From Staphylococcus auricularis (GTDB taxonomy: Bacteria; Bacillota; Bacilli; Staphylococcales; Staphylococcaceae): a stretch of 64,000 nt of DNA. The notes beneath the pieces were generated by a model, which had not been told where the DNA came from, searched no databases, and worked only from the letters and a program-made list of their open reading frames with translations. Both the position numbers and the translations under genes were made by a program. How positions within the stretch are numbered: position 1 is the stretch's first letter; every line of letters starts with the position of its first letter. The stretch covers positions 1-64,000 of the forward strand of contig NZ_LLER01000002.1 in assembly GCF_001500315.1 (NCBI RefSeq), written 5' to 3'. This document shows positions 1 to 10,547 of this stretch, one piece after another.

Positions 1-147
<147 letters not shown>

Positions 148-148
148 G

Positions 149-1669
149 ATGGCGAAACAACCTACTGCACTCATTATTTTAGATGGTTTTGCGAATAGAG
201 AAAGCGAACATGGGAACGCCGTAAAACAAGCGCACAAACCTAACTTTGACAGATATTATAATGCCTTTCCTACAACTCAAATCGAAGCAAGTGGCTTAGA
301 TGTTGGGTTACCAGAAGGTCAAATGGGTAACTCAGAAGTAGGACACATGAACATTGGTGCAGGCCGCATCGTTTATCAAAGTTTGACACGTATCAATAAA
401 TCGATTGAAGACGGTGAGTTCTTCGATAATAGTGTGCTCAACCAGGAGATGGATCATGTGCTTGATCATGACTCAGCGCTTCACGTATTTGGCTTATTAT
501 CAGATGGTGGTGTTCACAGCCACTATAAACATCTTTTTGCAATTCTAAAATTAGCGAAACAACGTGGCGTATCTCAAGTTTATGTTCATGCGTTCCTAGA
601 TGGTCGTGACGTCGATCAAAAATCAGCACTCAAATATATCGAAGAAACAGAAGCACAATTCGAAGCACTCGGCATCGGACAATTCGCATCTGTCTCTGGT
701 CGTTATTATGCGATGGACCGTGATAAACGTTGGGAACGTGAAGAACGCGCTTATAACGCCATTCGTAATTTCGACGGACCAGTATATGAATCTGCTAAAG
801 CAGGTGTAGAAGCCAATTACGATAATGATTTAACAGATGAATTTGTCGAACCGTTCATCGTTGAAGGACAAAATAATGGCGTGAATGACGGAGATGCAGT
901 CATTTTCTATAATTTCCGTCCAGACCGAGCTGCTCAACTATCAGAAATCTTTACAAATAAAGCATTTGATGGCTTTAACGTCGAACAAGTCAATGACCTA
1001 TACTATGCGACATTTACAAAATACAACGATGATGTCGATGCAGCAATCGTATTTGAAAAAATTGATTTAGTGAATACTATTGGTGAAGTCGCACAGGACA
1101 ACGGCTTAACACAATTGCGTATCGCAGAAACAGAGAAATATCCACACGTGACTTACTTTATGAGCGGTGGACGCAACGACACATTTGAAGGTGAACGTAG
1201 ACGTTTGATCGATTCACCTAAAGTCGCTACGTATGATTTGAAACCTGAAATGAGTGCATATGAAGTTAAAGATGCACTATTAGAAGAATTAGACAAAGGT
1301 GATTTAGACCTTATTTTACTCAACTTCGCTAATCCTGATATGGTCGGCCACAGTGGTATGTTAGAACCGACAATTAAAGCGATTGAAGCGGTTGATGAAT
1401 GCTTAGGTGAAGTCGTAGATAAAATCTTAGACATGGATGGCTATGCGATCATCACTGCAGACCACGGTAACTCTGACATGGTCTTAACCGATGATGATCA
1501 ACCGATGACGACACATACAACAAATCCTGTCCCAGTGATCGTGACGAAAGATGGCGTCACATTGCGTGAAACAGGCCGCCTTGGCGATTTAGCACCAACA
1601 TTATTAGACTTAATGCAAGTGCCACAACCAGAAGAAATGACAGGCGAATCACTCATCAATCACGAATAA
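149..1669 (+). CDS. gpmI: 2,3-bisphosphoglycerate-independent phosphoglycerate mutase
   Basis: Cytosolic glycolytic enzyme that interconverts 3- and 2-phosphoglycerate using two manganese ions and a phosphoserine intermediate. The 506-residue length is typical. Seen in the protein: the metal-binding Asp12 in ILDGFA, the nucleophile Ser62 in [12 protein letters not shown], the substrate-binding HAFLDGRD and DRDKRWER segments, and the C-terminal metal sites FANPDMVGH and ITADHGNSD. An in-frame GTG twelve bases upstream is possible, but the ATG at 149 follows a GAAGGTG site at about the right spacing and gives the usual N-terminus MAKQP. The gene sits between tpiA and eno. Confidence 0.97.
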   Translation: MAKQPTALIILDGFANRESEHGNAVKQAHKPNFDRYYNAFPTTQIEASGLDVGLPEGQMGNSEVGHMNIGAGRIVYQSLTRINKSIEDGEFFDNSVLNQEMDHVLDHDSALHVFGLLSDGGVHSHYKHLFAILKLAKQRGVSQVYVHAFLDGRDVDQKSALKYIEETEAQFEALGIGQFASVSGRYYAMDRDKRWEREERAYNAIRNFDGPVYESAKAGVEANYDNDLTDEFVEPFIVEGQNNGVNDGDAVIFYNFRPDRAAQLSEIFTNKAFDGFNVEQVNDLYYATFTKYNDDVDAAIVFEKIDLVNTIGEVAQDNGLTQLRIAETEKYPHVTYFMSGGRNDTFEGERRRLIDSPKVATYDLKPEMSAYEVKDALLEELDKGDLDLILLNFANPDMVGHSGMLEPTIKAIEAVDECLGEVVDKILDMDGYAIITADHGNSDMVLTDDDQPMTTHTTNPVPVIVTKDGVTLRETGRLGDLAPTLLDLMQVPQPEEMTGESLINHE

Positions 1670-1684
1670 TCTCAATCAATTGTT

Positions 1685-1712
1685 TTGTATCTCAACATGA
1701 GCAAGCTATAAT
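1685..1712 (+). promoter_or_regulatory. Candidate eno promoter
   Basis: TTGTAT (1685-1690) and TATAAT (1707-1712) are separated by 16 bases in the gpmI-eno gap, a sigma-A-like arrangement. It could give eno its own transcript in addition to read-through from the operon. Predicted by eye only. Confidence 0.5.
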
Positions 1713-1729
1713 AAAATTGAAATAGCTGA

Positions 1730-3064
<1,335 letters not shown>

Positions 3065-3097
3065 ACACTTTAATATAGTGTAAAGATTAATCATTTC

Positions 3098-3131
3098 AAG
3101 TCCCTGCTAGGATGCCTAGTAGGGACTTTTT
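3098..3131 (+). terminator. Rho-independent terminator after eno
   Basis: The inverted repeat AAGTCCCTgCTAG / CTAGtAGGGACTT with a short loop is followed by a T run. It closes the glycolytic operon. Confidence 0.9.
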
Positions 3132-3321
3132 GTGTTGGCGAACTGACCAGCTTGAGAGGCACGCTTGATGACCTCATTCATCACGTTGATTACCCGGGTA
3201 ATAAGATTGTATTCAAAGCTGCCACATGCACGACTTTTTTAAAACGCTTACCATTCATCTTTAAATCATAAACTGTTATAATGATGAGAGTAGTTTACTG
3301 AAAGGAAGGCCTGTTGCACAA

Positions 3322-3783
3322 ATGGAGAATAACGAAAAAACGAGAGAAGAAAAGACAGGTAATTTTATAGCGTATGCGTCGTTAATTATGGCGATATTAA
3401 TGGCTATTCATCTCTTTGTCGTGTTAGATTATCAAGTCGTCAGACAAATGCTTTTAGATAGTAGCCAGAAACCCACAGACAATGCGATAGGTCAAATTAT
3501 TAACAGCTTCCGCTTTACAGGTGTCATGTACACGATTGCGTATGCGACAGGTATACTCGCAATTTGGAGCAGACATATGTACTTGTGGTGGTTCCTCTTT
3601 GTCGTTTATACTACAAACGTATTAACAAATTTAGTCAATCTCAATATGATGTTAAGTGCAATCGCCACACAAAAAACATGGCTTGCGACAATGCCAATTA
3701 TCATCGTGCTAACCGTTTCTATCATTTTAGCGATCTGGATGGTCGTTGTCTCAGTTAAACGTAAAAGCACATTTAATAGATAA
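3322..3783 (+). CDS. Small membrane protein of unknown function
   Basis: A 153-residue protein with a charged N-terminus (MENNEKTREEK) and four hydrophobic stretches at about residues 16-37, 63-85, 88-110 and 118-143. This indicates a four-helix inner-membrane protein with a short basic C-terminal tail (VKRKSTFNR). No catalytic motif was recognised. It stands alone between the eno terminator and secG, and a GAAAGGAAGG site lies about 12-20 bases before the ATG. Staphylococci commonly have a small conserved membrane protein at this place, but no function is assigned. Confidence 0.75.
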   Translation: MENNEKTREEKTGNFIAYASLIMAILMAIHLFVVLDYQVVRQMLLDSSQKPTDNAIGQIINSFRFTGVMYTIAYATGILAIWSRHMYLWWFLFVVYTTNVLTNLVNLNMMLSAIATQKTWLATMPIIIVLTVSIILAIWMVVVSVKRKSTFNR

Positions 3784-3847
3784 TTGATAATTGTCCATCG
3801 CATGTGATATAATGCAGGGCGTATATTATGAATGGAGGACAAAATGT

Positions 3848-4081
3848 ATGCATACACTTTTTACAGTTTTACTAATCATAGATTGTATTGCATTAGTCAC
3901 TGTTGTGTTACTCCAAGAAGGTAAAAGTAATGGACTATCTGGTGCGATAAGCGGTGGCGCCGAACAATTATTTGGTAAACAAAAACAACGCGGTATCGAT
4001 TTGTTTTTGCATAGAGTTACAATTGTATTGTCCGTCATTTTCTTCTTGTTAATGATTGCGATTAGCTATTTCGGATTTTAG
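3848..4081 (+). CDS. secG: Preprotein translocase subunit SecG
   Basis: A 77-residue protein with two membrane helices joined by a glycine-rich loop ([19 protein letters not shown]), the classic SecG layout. SecG binds SecYE and helps SecA-driven export. An earlier in-frame start at 3791 would add 19 residues unlike the family. The ATG at 3848 follows a TGGAGGACAAAATGT site and gives the expected N-terminus MHTLFTVLL. The order secG-est-rnr-smpB-ssrA is conserved in staphylococci. Confidence 0.92.
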   Translation: MHTLFTVLLIIDCIALVTVVLLQEGKSNGLSGAISGGAEQLFGKQKQRGIDLFLHRVTIVLSVIFFLLMIAISYFGF

Positions 4082-4411
4082 TCTCATAGCGCAATGATAT
4101 GGACGTAGATAATAGAAAAGCACATATCCATGCGATCATTACATAGGATGTCACTGAGTGTGAAAGAGAAAATCAGCGATAATGTTGCAAGGCAGGACTT
4201 GGAAATCTCATGTTACACGTGTACAATGGATCAATCCGTTGTAGTCGGCTACTTGATCGTGAACGTTCAAGTTGGCAAAGATAGATTTCTGTCTTGCCTC
4301 TTTTTTTATTTCTTTAAATATAAATGATAAAATAATAGTAATCCATGTTAACCGAGATCACTTACGCCGTTTAGCGCAATAGGGTGGGATCAAGGGAAAG
4401 GAAGGGACGTA
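4082..4411 (+). other. secG-est gap: possible 3' UTR or small RNA ending in a terminator
   Basis: No convincing gene was found here; the open frame at 4130-4327 lacks a ribosome site and family features. The first part can fold (GATATGGA at about 4096 opposite TCCATGCGATC at about 4128). The segment ends with a terminator-like hairpin at 4274-4308. It may be the secG 3' UTR or a separate small RNA. Confidence 0.45.
4274..4308 (+). terminator. Rho-independent terminator between secG and est
   Basis: GGCAA and GATAGA pair with TCTGTC and TTGCC (one bulged A and one G-T pair), followed by a T7 run. It separates the secG transcript from est. Confidence 0.75.
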
Positions 4412-5152
4412 TTGCCTATGAAATTACCTGAACCATTTTTCTTTGAAGAAGGACAACAAGCAGTCTTGCTGCTACATGGTTTTACTGGTAGCTCAGCCGA
4501 TGTCAGACAGCTCGGCCGTTATTTACAAAAGCAAGGTTACACATGTTATGCACCCCAATATGAAGGACATGGCGCACCGCCAGAAGAGATCCTCCATTCA
4601 AGTCCACACGTCTGGTTTAAAGATATGTTAGATGCTTATGACTTTTTAGTCGATCAAGGTTACGACGATATCGTTGTAGCTGGGCTATCGCTCGGTGGTT
4701 GCTATGCCTTAAAATTAAGCTTAAACAGAAATGTAAAGGGTATTATAACAATGTGTGCGCCTATGTATATCAAGACAGAAGGTGCCATGTTTGAAGGCGT
4801 ATTAGATTATGCCCGTAATTTCAAAAAGTACGAAGGGAAAGATCAAGCGACCATCGATCAAGAGATGGAAGCCTTTCATCCAACAGAAACACTTCGCGAA
4901 TTACAAAGCCAAATTCAAGATGTGCGAGATCACATTGACGAAGTGATGGATCCGATCTTTGTCGTTCAAGCAGAACAAGATAAAATGATTAACACAGACT
5001 CAGCGAATATCATTTATGATGAAACGGACGCTGAAACGAAATCCATTAAATGGTATCATAACTCAGAGCACGTCATTACAATTGGCAAAGAAAAAGAACA
5101 ATTATTTGAAGACATTGAACAATTCTTAAAATCTATTGATTGGGATATGTAA
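4412..5152 (+). CDS. est: Carboxylesterase, alpha/beta hydrolase
   Basis: Cytosolic serine hydrolase of the Est30/monoacylglycerol-lipase-like carboxylesterase family, expected to cleave short-chain esters. The catalytic triad is visible: Ser93 in GLSLGG, an Asp near residue 193 in the QAEQDKM strand turn, and His near 222 in SEHVITI. The oxyanion HGFTG motif is at residues 22-26. A TTG start at 4412 is preferred because it lies about 5 bases after GGAAGGG and gives the 246-residue family length; an ATG two codons on (4418) is the alternative. The next gene is rnr. Confidence 0.9.
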   Translation: MPMKLPEPFFFEEGQQAVLLLHGFTGSSADVRQLGRYLQKQGYTCYAPQYEGHGAPPEEILHSSPHVWFKDMLDAYDFLVDQGYDDIVVAGLSLGGCYALKLSLNRNVKGIITMCAPMYIKTEGAMFEGVLDYARNFKKYEGKDQATIDQEMEAFHPTETLRELQSQIQDVRDHIDEVMDPIFVVQAEQDKMINTDSANIIYDETDAETKSIKWYHNSEHVITIGKEKEQLFEDIEQFLKSIDWDM

Positions 5153-5248
5153 GCACATTAAAGTGCGAGAACCAAAATACACAACGAACACATTCATTAT
5201 AGACCCAAGTCACAACACACACGCAATTAATGAGAAAGGAGGGGCATG

Positions 5249-7609
5249 ATGAATTTAAAGCAATCCGTTGAAGAAATTATCAAACAACCTGACTATGAAC
5301 CGATGTCTGTTTCAGACTTTCAGGATGCATTAGGTTTAGACAGTGCTGACTCATTTAGAGATTTAATAAAGGTATTGGTGGAACTCGAACAAAACGGTCT
5401 CATCGAACGGACGAAGAAAGATCGTTATCAACGTAAGGAAAAAAGTAAAGATAAAACACATCAATTGGTCAAAGGGAAACTCAGCCAGAATAAAAAAGGC
5501 TTCGCATTCTTAAGACCTGAAGAGGAAGATCGTGAAGATATCTTTATCCCACCAAACAAGATCAATCGTGCACTCGACGGCGATACGGTACTCGTTGAAC
5601 TTCAACGCTATAAAGGTAAGATTGAAGGCGAGGTCAAACAAATTGAACAACATTCTGTGACACAAGTGGTCGGTACCTACAGTGAAGCAAGACATTTCGG
5701 CTTTGTCATTCCGGATGATAAACGGATTATGCAGGATATCTTTATTCCAAAAGGTCACCACTTAGGTGCAGTCGACGGCCACAAAGTGTTAGTACAAATT
5801 ACGAAATATGCTGATGCGACCGATAATCCAGAAGGTCAGATTTCTGCAATCTTAGGCCATAAAAATGACCCAGGTGTCGATATTCTTTCTATCATTTACC
5901 AACATGGGATTGAAATTGAATTCCCAGATAATGTGTTAGAAGAAGCGGAAAATGTACCCGACGAAATTAAACCAGAAGAAATTAAAAATCGTCGTGATCT
6001 CCGTGATGAGTTAACGATTACGATTGATGGCGCAGATGCGAAAGACCTTGACGATGCGATCAGTGTTAAAGCGTTAAATAATGGCCATACGCAATTGACC
6101 GTCAGCATTGCGGACGTCAGCTATTATGTCACAGAAGGTTCAGCCCTTGATCAAGAAGCCTACGAACGTGGTACAAGTGTTTACCTCGTCGATCGCGTCA
6201 TTCCAATGATTCCACACCGTTTAAGTAACGGTATTTGTTCATTAAATCCAAACGTGGATCGACTTACACTCAGCTGTCGCATGGAACTCGATCAAAAAGG
6301 TAATGTCGTGAAACATGAAATCTTTGATAGTGTCATCAATTCTAATTATCGAATGACTTACGATGCGGTAAATAAAATCATTACCGATCATGATGAAGCA
6401 ACACGCCAACAATATGCAGAACTGACGCCGATGCTCGATTTAGCACAAGACTTATCTAATCGCTTAATTGATATGAGACGCCGTCGTGGTGAAATTGATT
6501 TCGATATCAGTGAAGCACAGGTCATTGTGGATGAAGATGGTATTCCGACTGATATTCAATTAAGAAATCGCGGTGAAGGGGAGCGCTTAATCGAATCCTT
6601 CATGTTGGCAGCGAACGAAACCGTTGCGGAACACTTTAACCGTATGGAAGTGCCATTCATTTACCGTATTCACGAACAACCGAAATCAGATCGTCTCACT
6701 CAGTTCTTCGAGTTTATTACTAACTTCGGTATTGTCGTACGTGGTACAGGTGAAAATATTCATCCATCAACACTGCAAAAAATTCGCCAAGAAGTAGAAG
6801 GTAAACCAGAACAAATGGTTATTTCTACGATGATGTTACGCTCTATGCAACAAGCGCGTTATGAAGATACCAACTTAGGCCACTTCGGTTTATCTGCAGA
6901 ATATTATACGCATTTCACATCACCAATTAGACGTTATCCAGACTTAACGGTTCACCGTTTAATTCGAAAATATCTCATCGATAACTCTATGGATGGTAAA
7001 GAAAAACATGAATGGGAAGAAAAACTCCCAGAAATTGCAGAACATACCTCACAACGTGAACGCCGTGCCATAGATGCTGAACGCGACACAGACGAATTGA
7101 AAAAAGCTGAATACATGGTGCAACACATCGGCGAAGAATTCGAAGGTGTTATCAGTTCAGTCGCAAACTTCGGTATGTTTATCGAATTACCGAATACAAT
7201 CGAAGGTATGGTCTCTGTAGCGAATATGACAGATGATTTCTATCACTTTGATGAACGTCACATGGCAATGATTGGTGAGCACAGTGCGAAAGTGTTCAAG
7301 ATCGGTGACACAGTGAAAATTAAAGTAACCAACGTCGATGTCGATGAACGCATGATTGATTTCCAAATCGTAGGAATGCCGTTACCGAAAAATAATGGTA
7401 AGCAACGCCCAGCTCGTGAAAAAACAATCCAAGCGAAAACACGTGGTAAAGCTGGAAACGATAAACAAAATAAATCTAAAAATAAAAACAAGAAGAAACA
7501 ACGTAAAGGTAAAAACCAACGCAAACGTGAAAAGAAAGGCAACAATCAACACAAACCATTCTATAAAGACAAAAACATCAAGAAAAAAGCACGGAGAAAG
7601 AAAAAATAA
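5249..7609 (+). CDS. rnr: Ribonuclease R
   Basis: Processive 3'-5' exoribonuclease that degrades structured RNA and works with SmpB-tmRNA in quality control. At 786 residues it shows, in order, an N-terminal winged-helix region (about 1-60), cold-shock-like OB domains (about 70-200), the RNB catalytic domain (about 250-590) with the magnesium-binding GADAKDLDDAIS motif, an S1 domain (about 625-705) and a very Lys-rich tail from about 710. Two ATGs are adjacent; the second (5249) is better spaced from AAAGGAGGGG than the first (5246). smpB and ssrA follow, matching the functional partnership. Confidence 0.96.
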   Translation: MNLKQSVEEIIKQPDYEPMSVSDFQDALGLDSADSFRDLIKVLVELEQNGLIERTKKDRYQRKEKSKDKTHQLVKGKLSQNKKGFAFLRPEEEDREDIFIPPNKINRALDGDTVLVELQRYKGKIEGEVKQIEQHSVTQVVGTYSEARHFGFVIPDDKRIMQDIFIPKGHHLGAVDGHKVLVQITKYADATDNPEGQISAILGHKNDPGVDILSIIYQHGIEIEFPDNVLEEAENVPDEIKPEEIKNRRDLRDELTITIDGADAKDLDDAISVKALNNGHTQLTVSIADVSYYVTEGSALDQEAYERGTSVYLVDRVIPMIPHRLSNGICSLNPNVDRLTLSCRMELDQKGNVVKHEIFDSVINSNYRMTYDAVNKIITDHDEATRQQYAELTPMLDLAQDLSNRLIDMRRRRGEIDFDISEAQVIVDEDGIPTDIQLRNRGEGERLIESFMLAANETVAEHFNRMEVPFIYRIHEQPKSDRLTQFFEFITNFGIVVRGTGENIHPSTLQKIRQEVEGKPEQMVISTMMLRSMQQARYEDTNLGHFGLSAEYYTHFTSPIRRYPDLTVHRLIRKYLIDNSMDGKEKHEWEEKLPEIAEHTSQRERRAIDAERDTDELKKAEYMVQHIGEEFEGVISSVANFGMFIELPNTIEGMVSVANMTDDFYHFDERHMAMIGEHSAKVFKIGDTVKIKVTNVDVDERMIDFQIVGMPLPKNNGKQRPAREKTIQAKTRGKAGNDKQNKSKNKNKKKQRKGKNQRKREKKGNNQHKPFYKDKNIKKKARRKKK

Positions 7610-7631
7610 TTCAACAAAGAGGTGACACGTA

Positions 7632-8102
7632 ATGGCGAAGAAAAAGAAAAAATCACCGGGCACACTAGCTGAAAATCGTAAAGCGAGACATGATTATAAT
7701 ATTGAAGATACGATTGAAGCGGGTATTGTGCTTAAAGGTACAGAAATTAAATCCATTCGTCGTGGCAGTGCCAACTTAAAAGATAGCTACGCACAGGTGA
7801 AACGTGGTGAAATATATCTTCAAAATATGCATATCGCACCCTATGAAGAAGGCAATCAATTTAATCATGATCCACGTCGACCAAGAAAATTACTCTTGCA
7901 TAAACGCGAGATCGCCAAATTAGGTAACCAAACGCGAGAAGTAGGTTACTCTATCGTACCGTTGAAGCTCTATTTGAAACACGGTCATTGTAAAGTGTTA
8001 ATCGGTGTAGCACGAGGTAAGAAAAAATATGATAAACGTCAAGCACTGAAAGAAAAAGCAATGAAACGTGACGTAGATAGAGCGATGAAAGACCGTTATT
8101 AA
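7632..8102 (+). CDS. smpB: SsrA-binding protein SmpB
   Basis: Binds the tRNA-like domain of tmRNA and is needed for trans-translation. The 156-residue protein shows the conserved N-terminal [20 protein letters not shown], the [18 protein letters not shown] strand pair, the [16 protein letters not shown] loop region, and the basic C-terminal tail ([17 protein letters not shown]) that enters the mRNA channel. An AAAGAGGTGAC site precedes the ATG. It lies 22 bases after rnr and about 120 bases before the tmRNA gene it serves. Confidence 0.97.
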   Translation: MAKKKKKSPGTLAENRKARHDYNIEDTIEAGIVLKGTEIKSIRRGSANLKDSYAQVKRGEIYLQNMHIAPYEEGNQFNHDPRRPRKLLLHKREIAKLGNQTREVGYSIVPLKLYLKHGHCKVLIGVARGKKKYDKRQALKEKAMKRDVDRAMKDRY

Positions 8103-8223
8103 GCGAAACCGTTGCTTAATATGAAAGATTTTGGTACGATAATATGTGCTTTCTGTTAAAAGGTTAAGAAGTTGTAAAATTTTCGTTAATCCCTTTCAGA
8201 AAGTACATGTCATTTTTTATAAC

Positions 8224-8582
8224 GGGGGCGTTCTTGGATTCGACAGGGGTCCCCCGAGCTTATTAAGCGTGTCGGAGGGTTGACTCCGTATCAACACATT
8301 CAGTTAATAATAACTGGCAAATCAAACAATAATTTAGCAGTAGCTGCGTAATAGCACTCTGCATCGCCTAACAGCATCTCCTATGTGCTGTTAACGCGAT
8401 TCAACCCTAAGTAGGATACGCTAGACACTGCCGCTTGAAGTCTGTCTAGAAGAGATTCAAACAAGCTAGCATGATGTTGGTCGTCTATCACCGTGCATCA
8501 TGCGAAATTCCGAGATAGACTACACACGTAGAAAGATTTGTATCAGGACCTCTGGACGCGGGTTCGAATCCCGCCGTCTCCA
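8224..8582 (+). ncRNA. ssrA: Transfer-messenger RNA (tmRNA)
   Basis: Rescues stalled ribosomes. The 5' GGGGGCG (8224-8230) pairs with CGTCTCC (8575-8581) to form the acceptor stem, with one or two G-T pairs, and the T-arm GGTTCGAATCCC is intact. The tag reading frame at 8316-8351 encodes GKSNNNLAVAA and a TAA. This matches the S. aureus tag except Leu in place of Phe at position 7. The 3' CCA is not encoded, as usual in Firmicutes. The 3' end of ssrA is a well-known integration site for islands, and accessory DNA follows here. Confidence 0.96.
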
Positions 8583-8602
8583 CTTTGATATTTTTTAATA
8601 TA

Positions 8603-8644
8603 GCCTAAAACCTTGATATTACAGGGTTTTAGGCTTTTTGTTTT
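8603..8644 (+). terminator. Rho-independent terminator after ssrA
   Basis: GCCTAAAACC and GGGTTTTAGGC form a long stem followed by TTTTTGTTTT, about 20 bases after the tmRNA 3' end. Confidence 0.85.
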
Positions 8645-9010
8645 GTGACAAAACATAACAAAAATGAACTATTTTGGCACAAATCTGGCACAAAAAACAC
8701 TCTTCATATAATAAAGGGGTGGATCTAACAGGTGTCAAAAAGTGTCGAGAAAACAATTCTCTGACTCGTTGACCTTGCTCTTTTTTTATGTTCATAAAGC
8801 AAATGCAAGTAAGGGTCGAGTATCTGATAAATTGTCGCATGTCCCAATAAATAAAAAGAGAACTTGGATTTGTATGAATGGCCTCAAATAAAAGAAAAAT
8901 AGTAGCTCATCGAGTTACTTTATTATTAGAAAATGAAAACAGTGGTTATTGCTATCATTTACAGCAAATAACCACTGTTTTTTCTGAAGTAATAACGTTT
9001 TGTCCTAACA
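8645..9010. other. Non-coding stretch behind ssrA with integrase-arm-like repeats
   Basis: No supported gene; the minus-strand open frame at 8619-8840 is not protein-like. The direct repeats TGGCACAAA at 8675-8683 and 8686-8694 are 11 bases apart. This resembles arm-type integrase sites found beside integrated elements, but no integrase gene is in the window. A hairpin at 8937-8983 ends the stretch. Confidence 0.5.
8937..8983 (-). terminator. Terminator for the leftward immunity-like gene
   Basis: ACAGTGGTTATTGCT pairs with AGCAAATAACCACTGT (one bulge), with A and T runs on both sides, so it can work in either direction. It lies 28 bases beyond the stop of the minus-strand gene at 9011. Confidence 0.75.
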
Positions 9011-9424
9011 TCAAATAATAGACTTTATATTTTTAATAAATAGATCAAACGAATCTTTCGTAATATTCATGCGTATTGAAAATCCTGAGTCAGTAGCTAT
9101 ATTCGTATGAATTAAACCGGAATCAAAATTTATATATAAAATCAAATCATTATTGTTTAACTGAATAACTGTTAACCAAAAATCTGGCTCAATAAAGAAG
9201 TAGTCAGGGGAGTCATTGGTAAAATTACTAATATTTAAGTTTAAAATATCATCTTCAAAGAGCATAATTTCTCTTTTGATACTAGAGTTTTCATAAGTAA
9301 TAATCATATTGAAGTAGATATGTTTCATATCATCAATAGTTTTTGATTCTGTATGGTCTAGTGATAAAAGTATATTGTTTTCTTTAAAAGATACATCTTT
9401 TAATACTGTTGGATTTATAGACAA
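9011..9424 (-). CDS. Putative immunity protein next to a toxin tip
   Basis: A 137-residue acidic protein with no recognised family. The start is a TTG at 9424 that lies inside the last codons of the upstream toxin-tip frame and follows GAAAGGGG at about 10 bases. Overlap of a small acidic gene with the end of a toxin C-terminal domain is the usual layout of toxin-immunity cassettes in polymorphic toxin (LXG/Rhs/WapA type) loci. The immunity role is therefore inferred from position and size, not from homology. The frame is intact although the adjacent toxin is broken. Confidence 0.55.
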   Translation of the reverse strand: MSINPTVLKDVSFKENNILLSLDHTESKTIDDMKHIYFNMIITYENSSIKREIMLFEDDILNLNISNFTNDSPDYFFIEPDFWLTVIQLNNNDLILYINFDSGLIHTNIATDSGFSIRMNITKDSFDLFIKNIKSII

Positions 9425-9819
9425 TGATTAGAGCCCCTTTCTCCAGACTTTATTGGACTATTTTGTTTGTAAGTAGTAACAACTGTTATACAAGATTTGT
9501 CTAATACTAAAGTTGTTTTAGAATTTTTATCATACAGTATTTTAGCACCAGTTTCTTTATCAGTGTACTTTTGACCATATCTCATTGCATGAGCAAACTG
9601 TTGTTTTGTAATTACTCTTTGACCAGTTTGTTGTAAAGCATGCTTAGTAATTTTCTTAACAAGATGTTTACCCCCCTTGATTAATAACTAAGCTAGTTAC
9701 AGCTGAGGCTAAATAAGGAATTAACGGAGTGATACGCAGAGTAATAACTCTCTCATCAATGTCATCGTTAATTATATTATGTAATTCAGCTAATTCTTTA
9801 TCAGATAACTTCGGGTGTA
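9415..9819 (-). pseudogene. Orphan C-terminal toxin domain, frameshifted
   Basis: Read leftward, two frames join at a run of six C on the plus strand (9671-9676). The first gives a linker-like stretch (SDKELAELHNIINDD, then hydrophobic PYLASAVTSLVINQGG) and the second gives about 85 residues ending at 9415. The second part has the spacing of DUF4258/BECR-like RNase tips: HALQQTGQRVITKQQFAHAM, then GAKILYDKNSKTTLVLD and CITVVTTYK. No N-terminal delivery domain is present; the immunity-like pseudogene at 9820-10237 takes its place. This fits a displaced toxin tip. The family assignment is tentative. Confidence 0.5.
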
Positions 9820-10237
9820 TTATTTAATGTATTTCATAGCCAAAGTATTGTCAGGATCTTTTTCGAGTACTTTATTTGCAACTAATTTAATATGCTCCTT
9901 AGAAATCATGTCAAAATCAGGTTCTCCCAGTATTTCTAAAAATTCATTTATCAACTTTTCATCTTCAAAATGTGAAAGCTCTAGTGACTGCCAATAGTGA
10001 TAATATGCTAGGTCATAAGCATGTTCCAAATAATTAAAGTGAAAATGAAAAATACTTCCAGCCATTTCATGATATTCAATCGTATTGATTTGCAAGATTT
10101 GATAAATAAAATACTAAATTTTCATTAGCAATGTTATTAGACATAAAATAAGTTGAAACATTATCTAACTGATTAGTTTTTAGTATATCTTGTAATTCTT
10201 GTGGTAGTAGTTTTAGTAAAATGTTCATACTTGTCAT
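9820..10237 (-). pseudogene. Frameshifted small gene, possibly an immunity protein
   Basis: An ATG at 10237 opens a 53-codon frame (MTSMNILLKLLPQELQDILK...) that stops at 10076. The next frame continues the same style of protein for about 90 codons to 9820 (AYDLAYYHYWQSLEL, FLEILGEPDFDMI, VLEKDPDNTLAMKYIK). The frames overlap around 10076-10095, so one inserted or deleted base explains the split of a protein of about 140 residues. The family is not recognised. Helical acidic character and its place before a toxin tip with its own immunity-like gene suggest a second, decaying immunity gene. Confidence 0.45.
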
Positions 10238-10547
10238 TTGTTTAACCAATCCGTTCGTTTATTTAATAATTCTTATGAAAAAGATAATTAAAGGTATTTC
10301 GAGTAAAATTATCCTACATTTTTCTGTGATATTTGAAATAATTATTTCATATTCCTCTTTTACATGTTTCGTACTATGTAAAACAAAAAGTTTCATTTAA
10401 GCAATTATTCGTTGCAGTTAGCACAAAGTTTCAAGCAGTATAATAACGAATTATTTTAAAGTAAAATTTCAGTAAAAACATCTTATTGCTTTAAGGCTGT
10501 AGCGTGTTTATACTCTATTTAAATAATAGTAGAGTAGAGGTCATGAA
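10238..10547 (+). promoter_or_regulatory. AT-rich gap with the toxSAS promoter
   Basis: No gene is visible. TTGCTT (10486-10491), a 17-base spacer and TATACT (10509-10514) make a good sigma-A-like promoter 34 bases before the toxSAS ATG. Further upstream, AAAGTTTCA occurs twice (about 10389 and 10424) and could be operator half-sites for autoregulation by the antitoxin; that is inference. Confidence 0.55.

Noticed and set aside
4130-4327. 65-codon plus-strand frame between secG and est
   Set aside because: No ribosome site, no family pattern, and it runs through a terminator hairpin.
8619-8840. Minus-strand frame of 73 codons behind ssrA
   Set aside because: Covers the ssrA terminator and the repeat region; composition is not protein-like.
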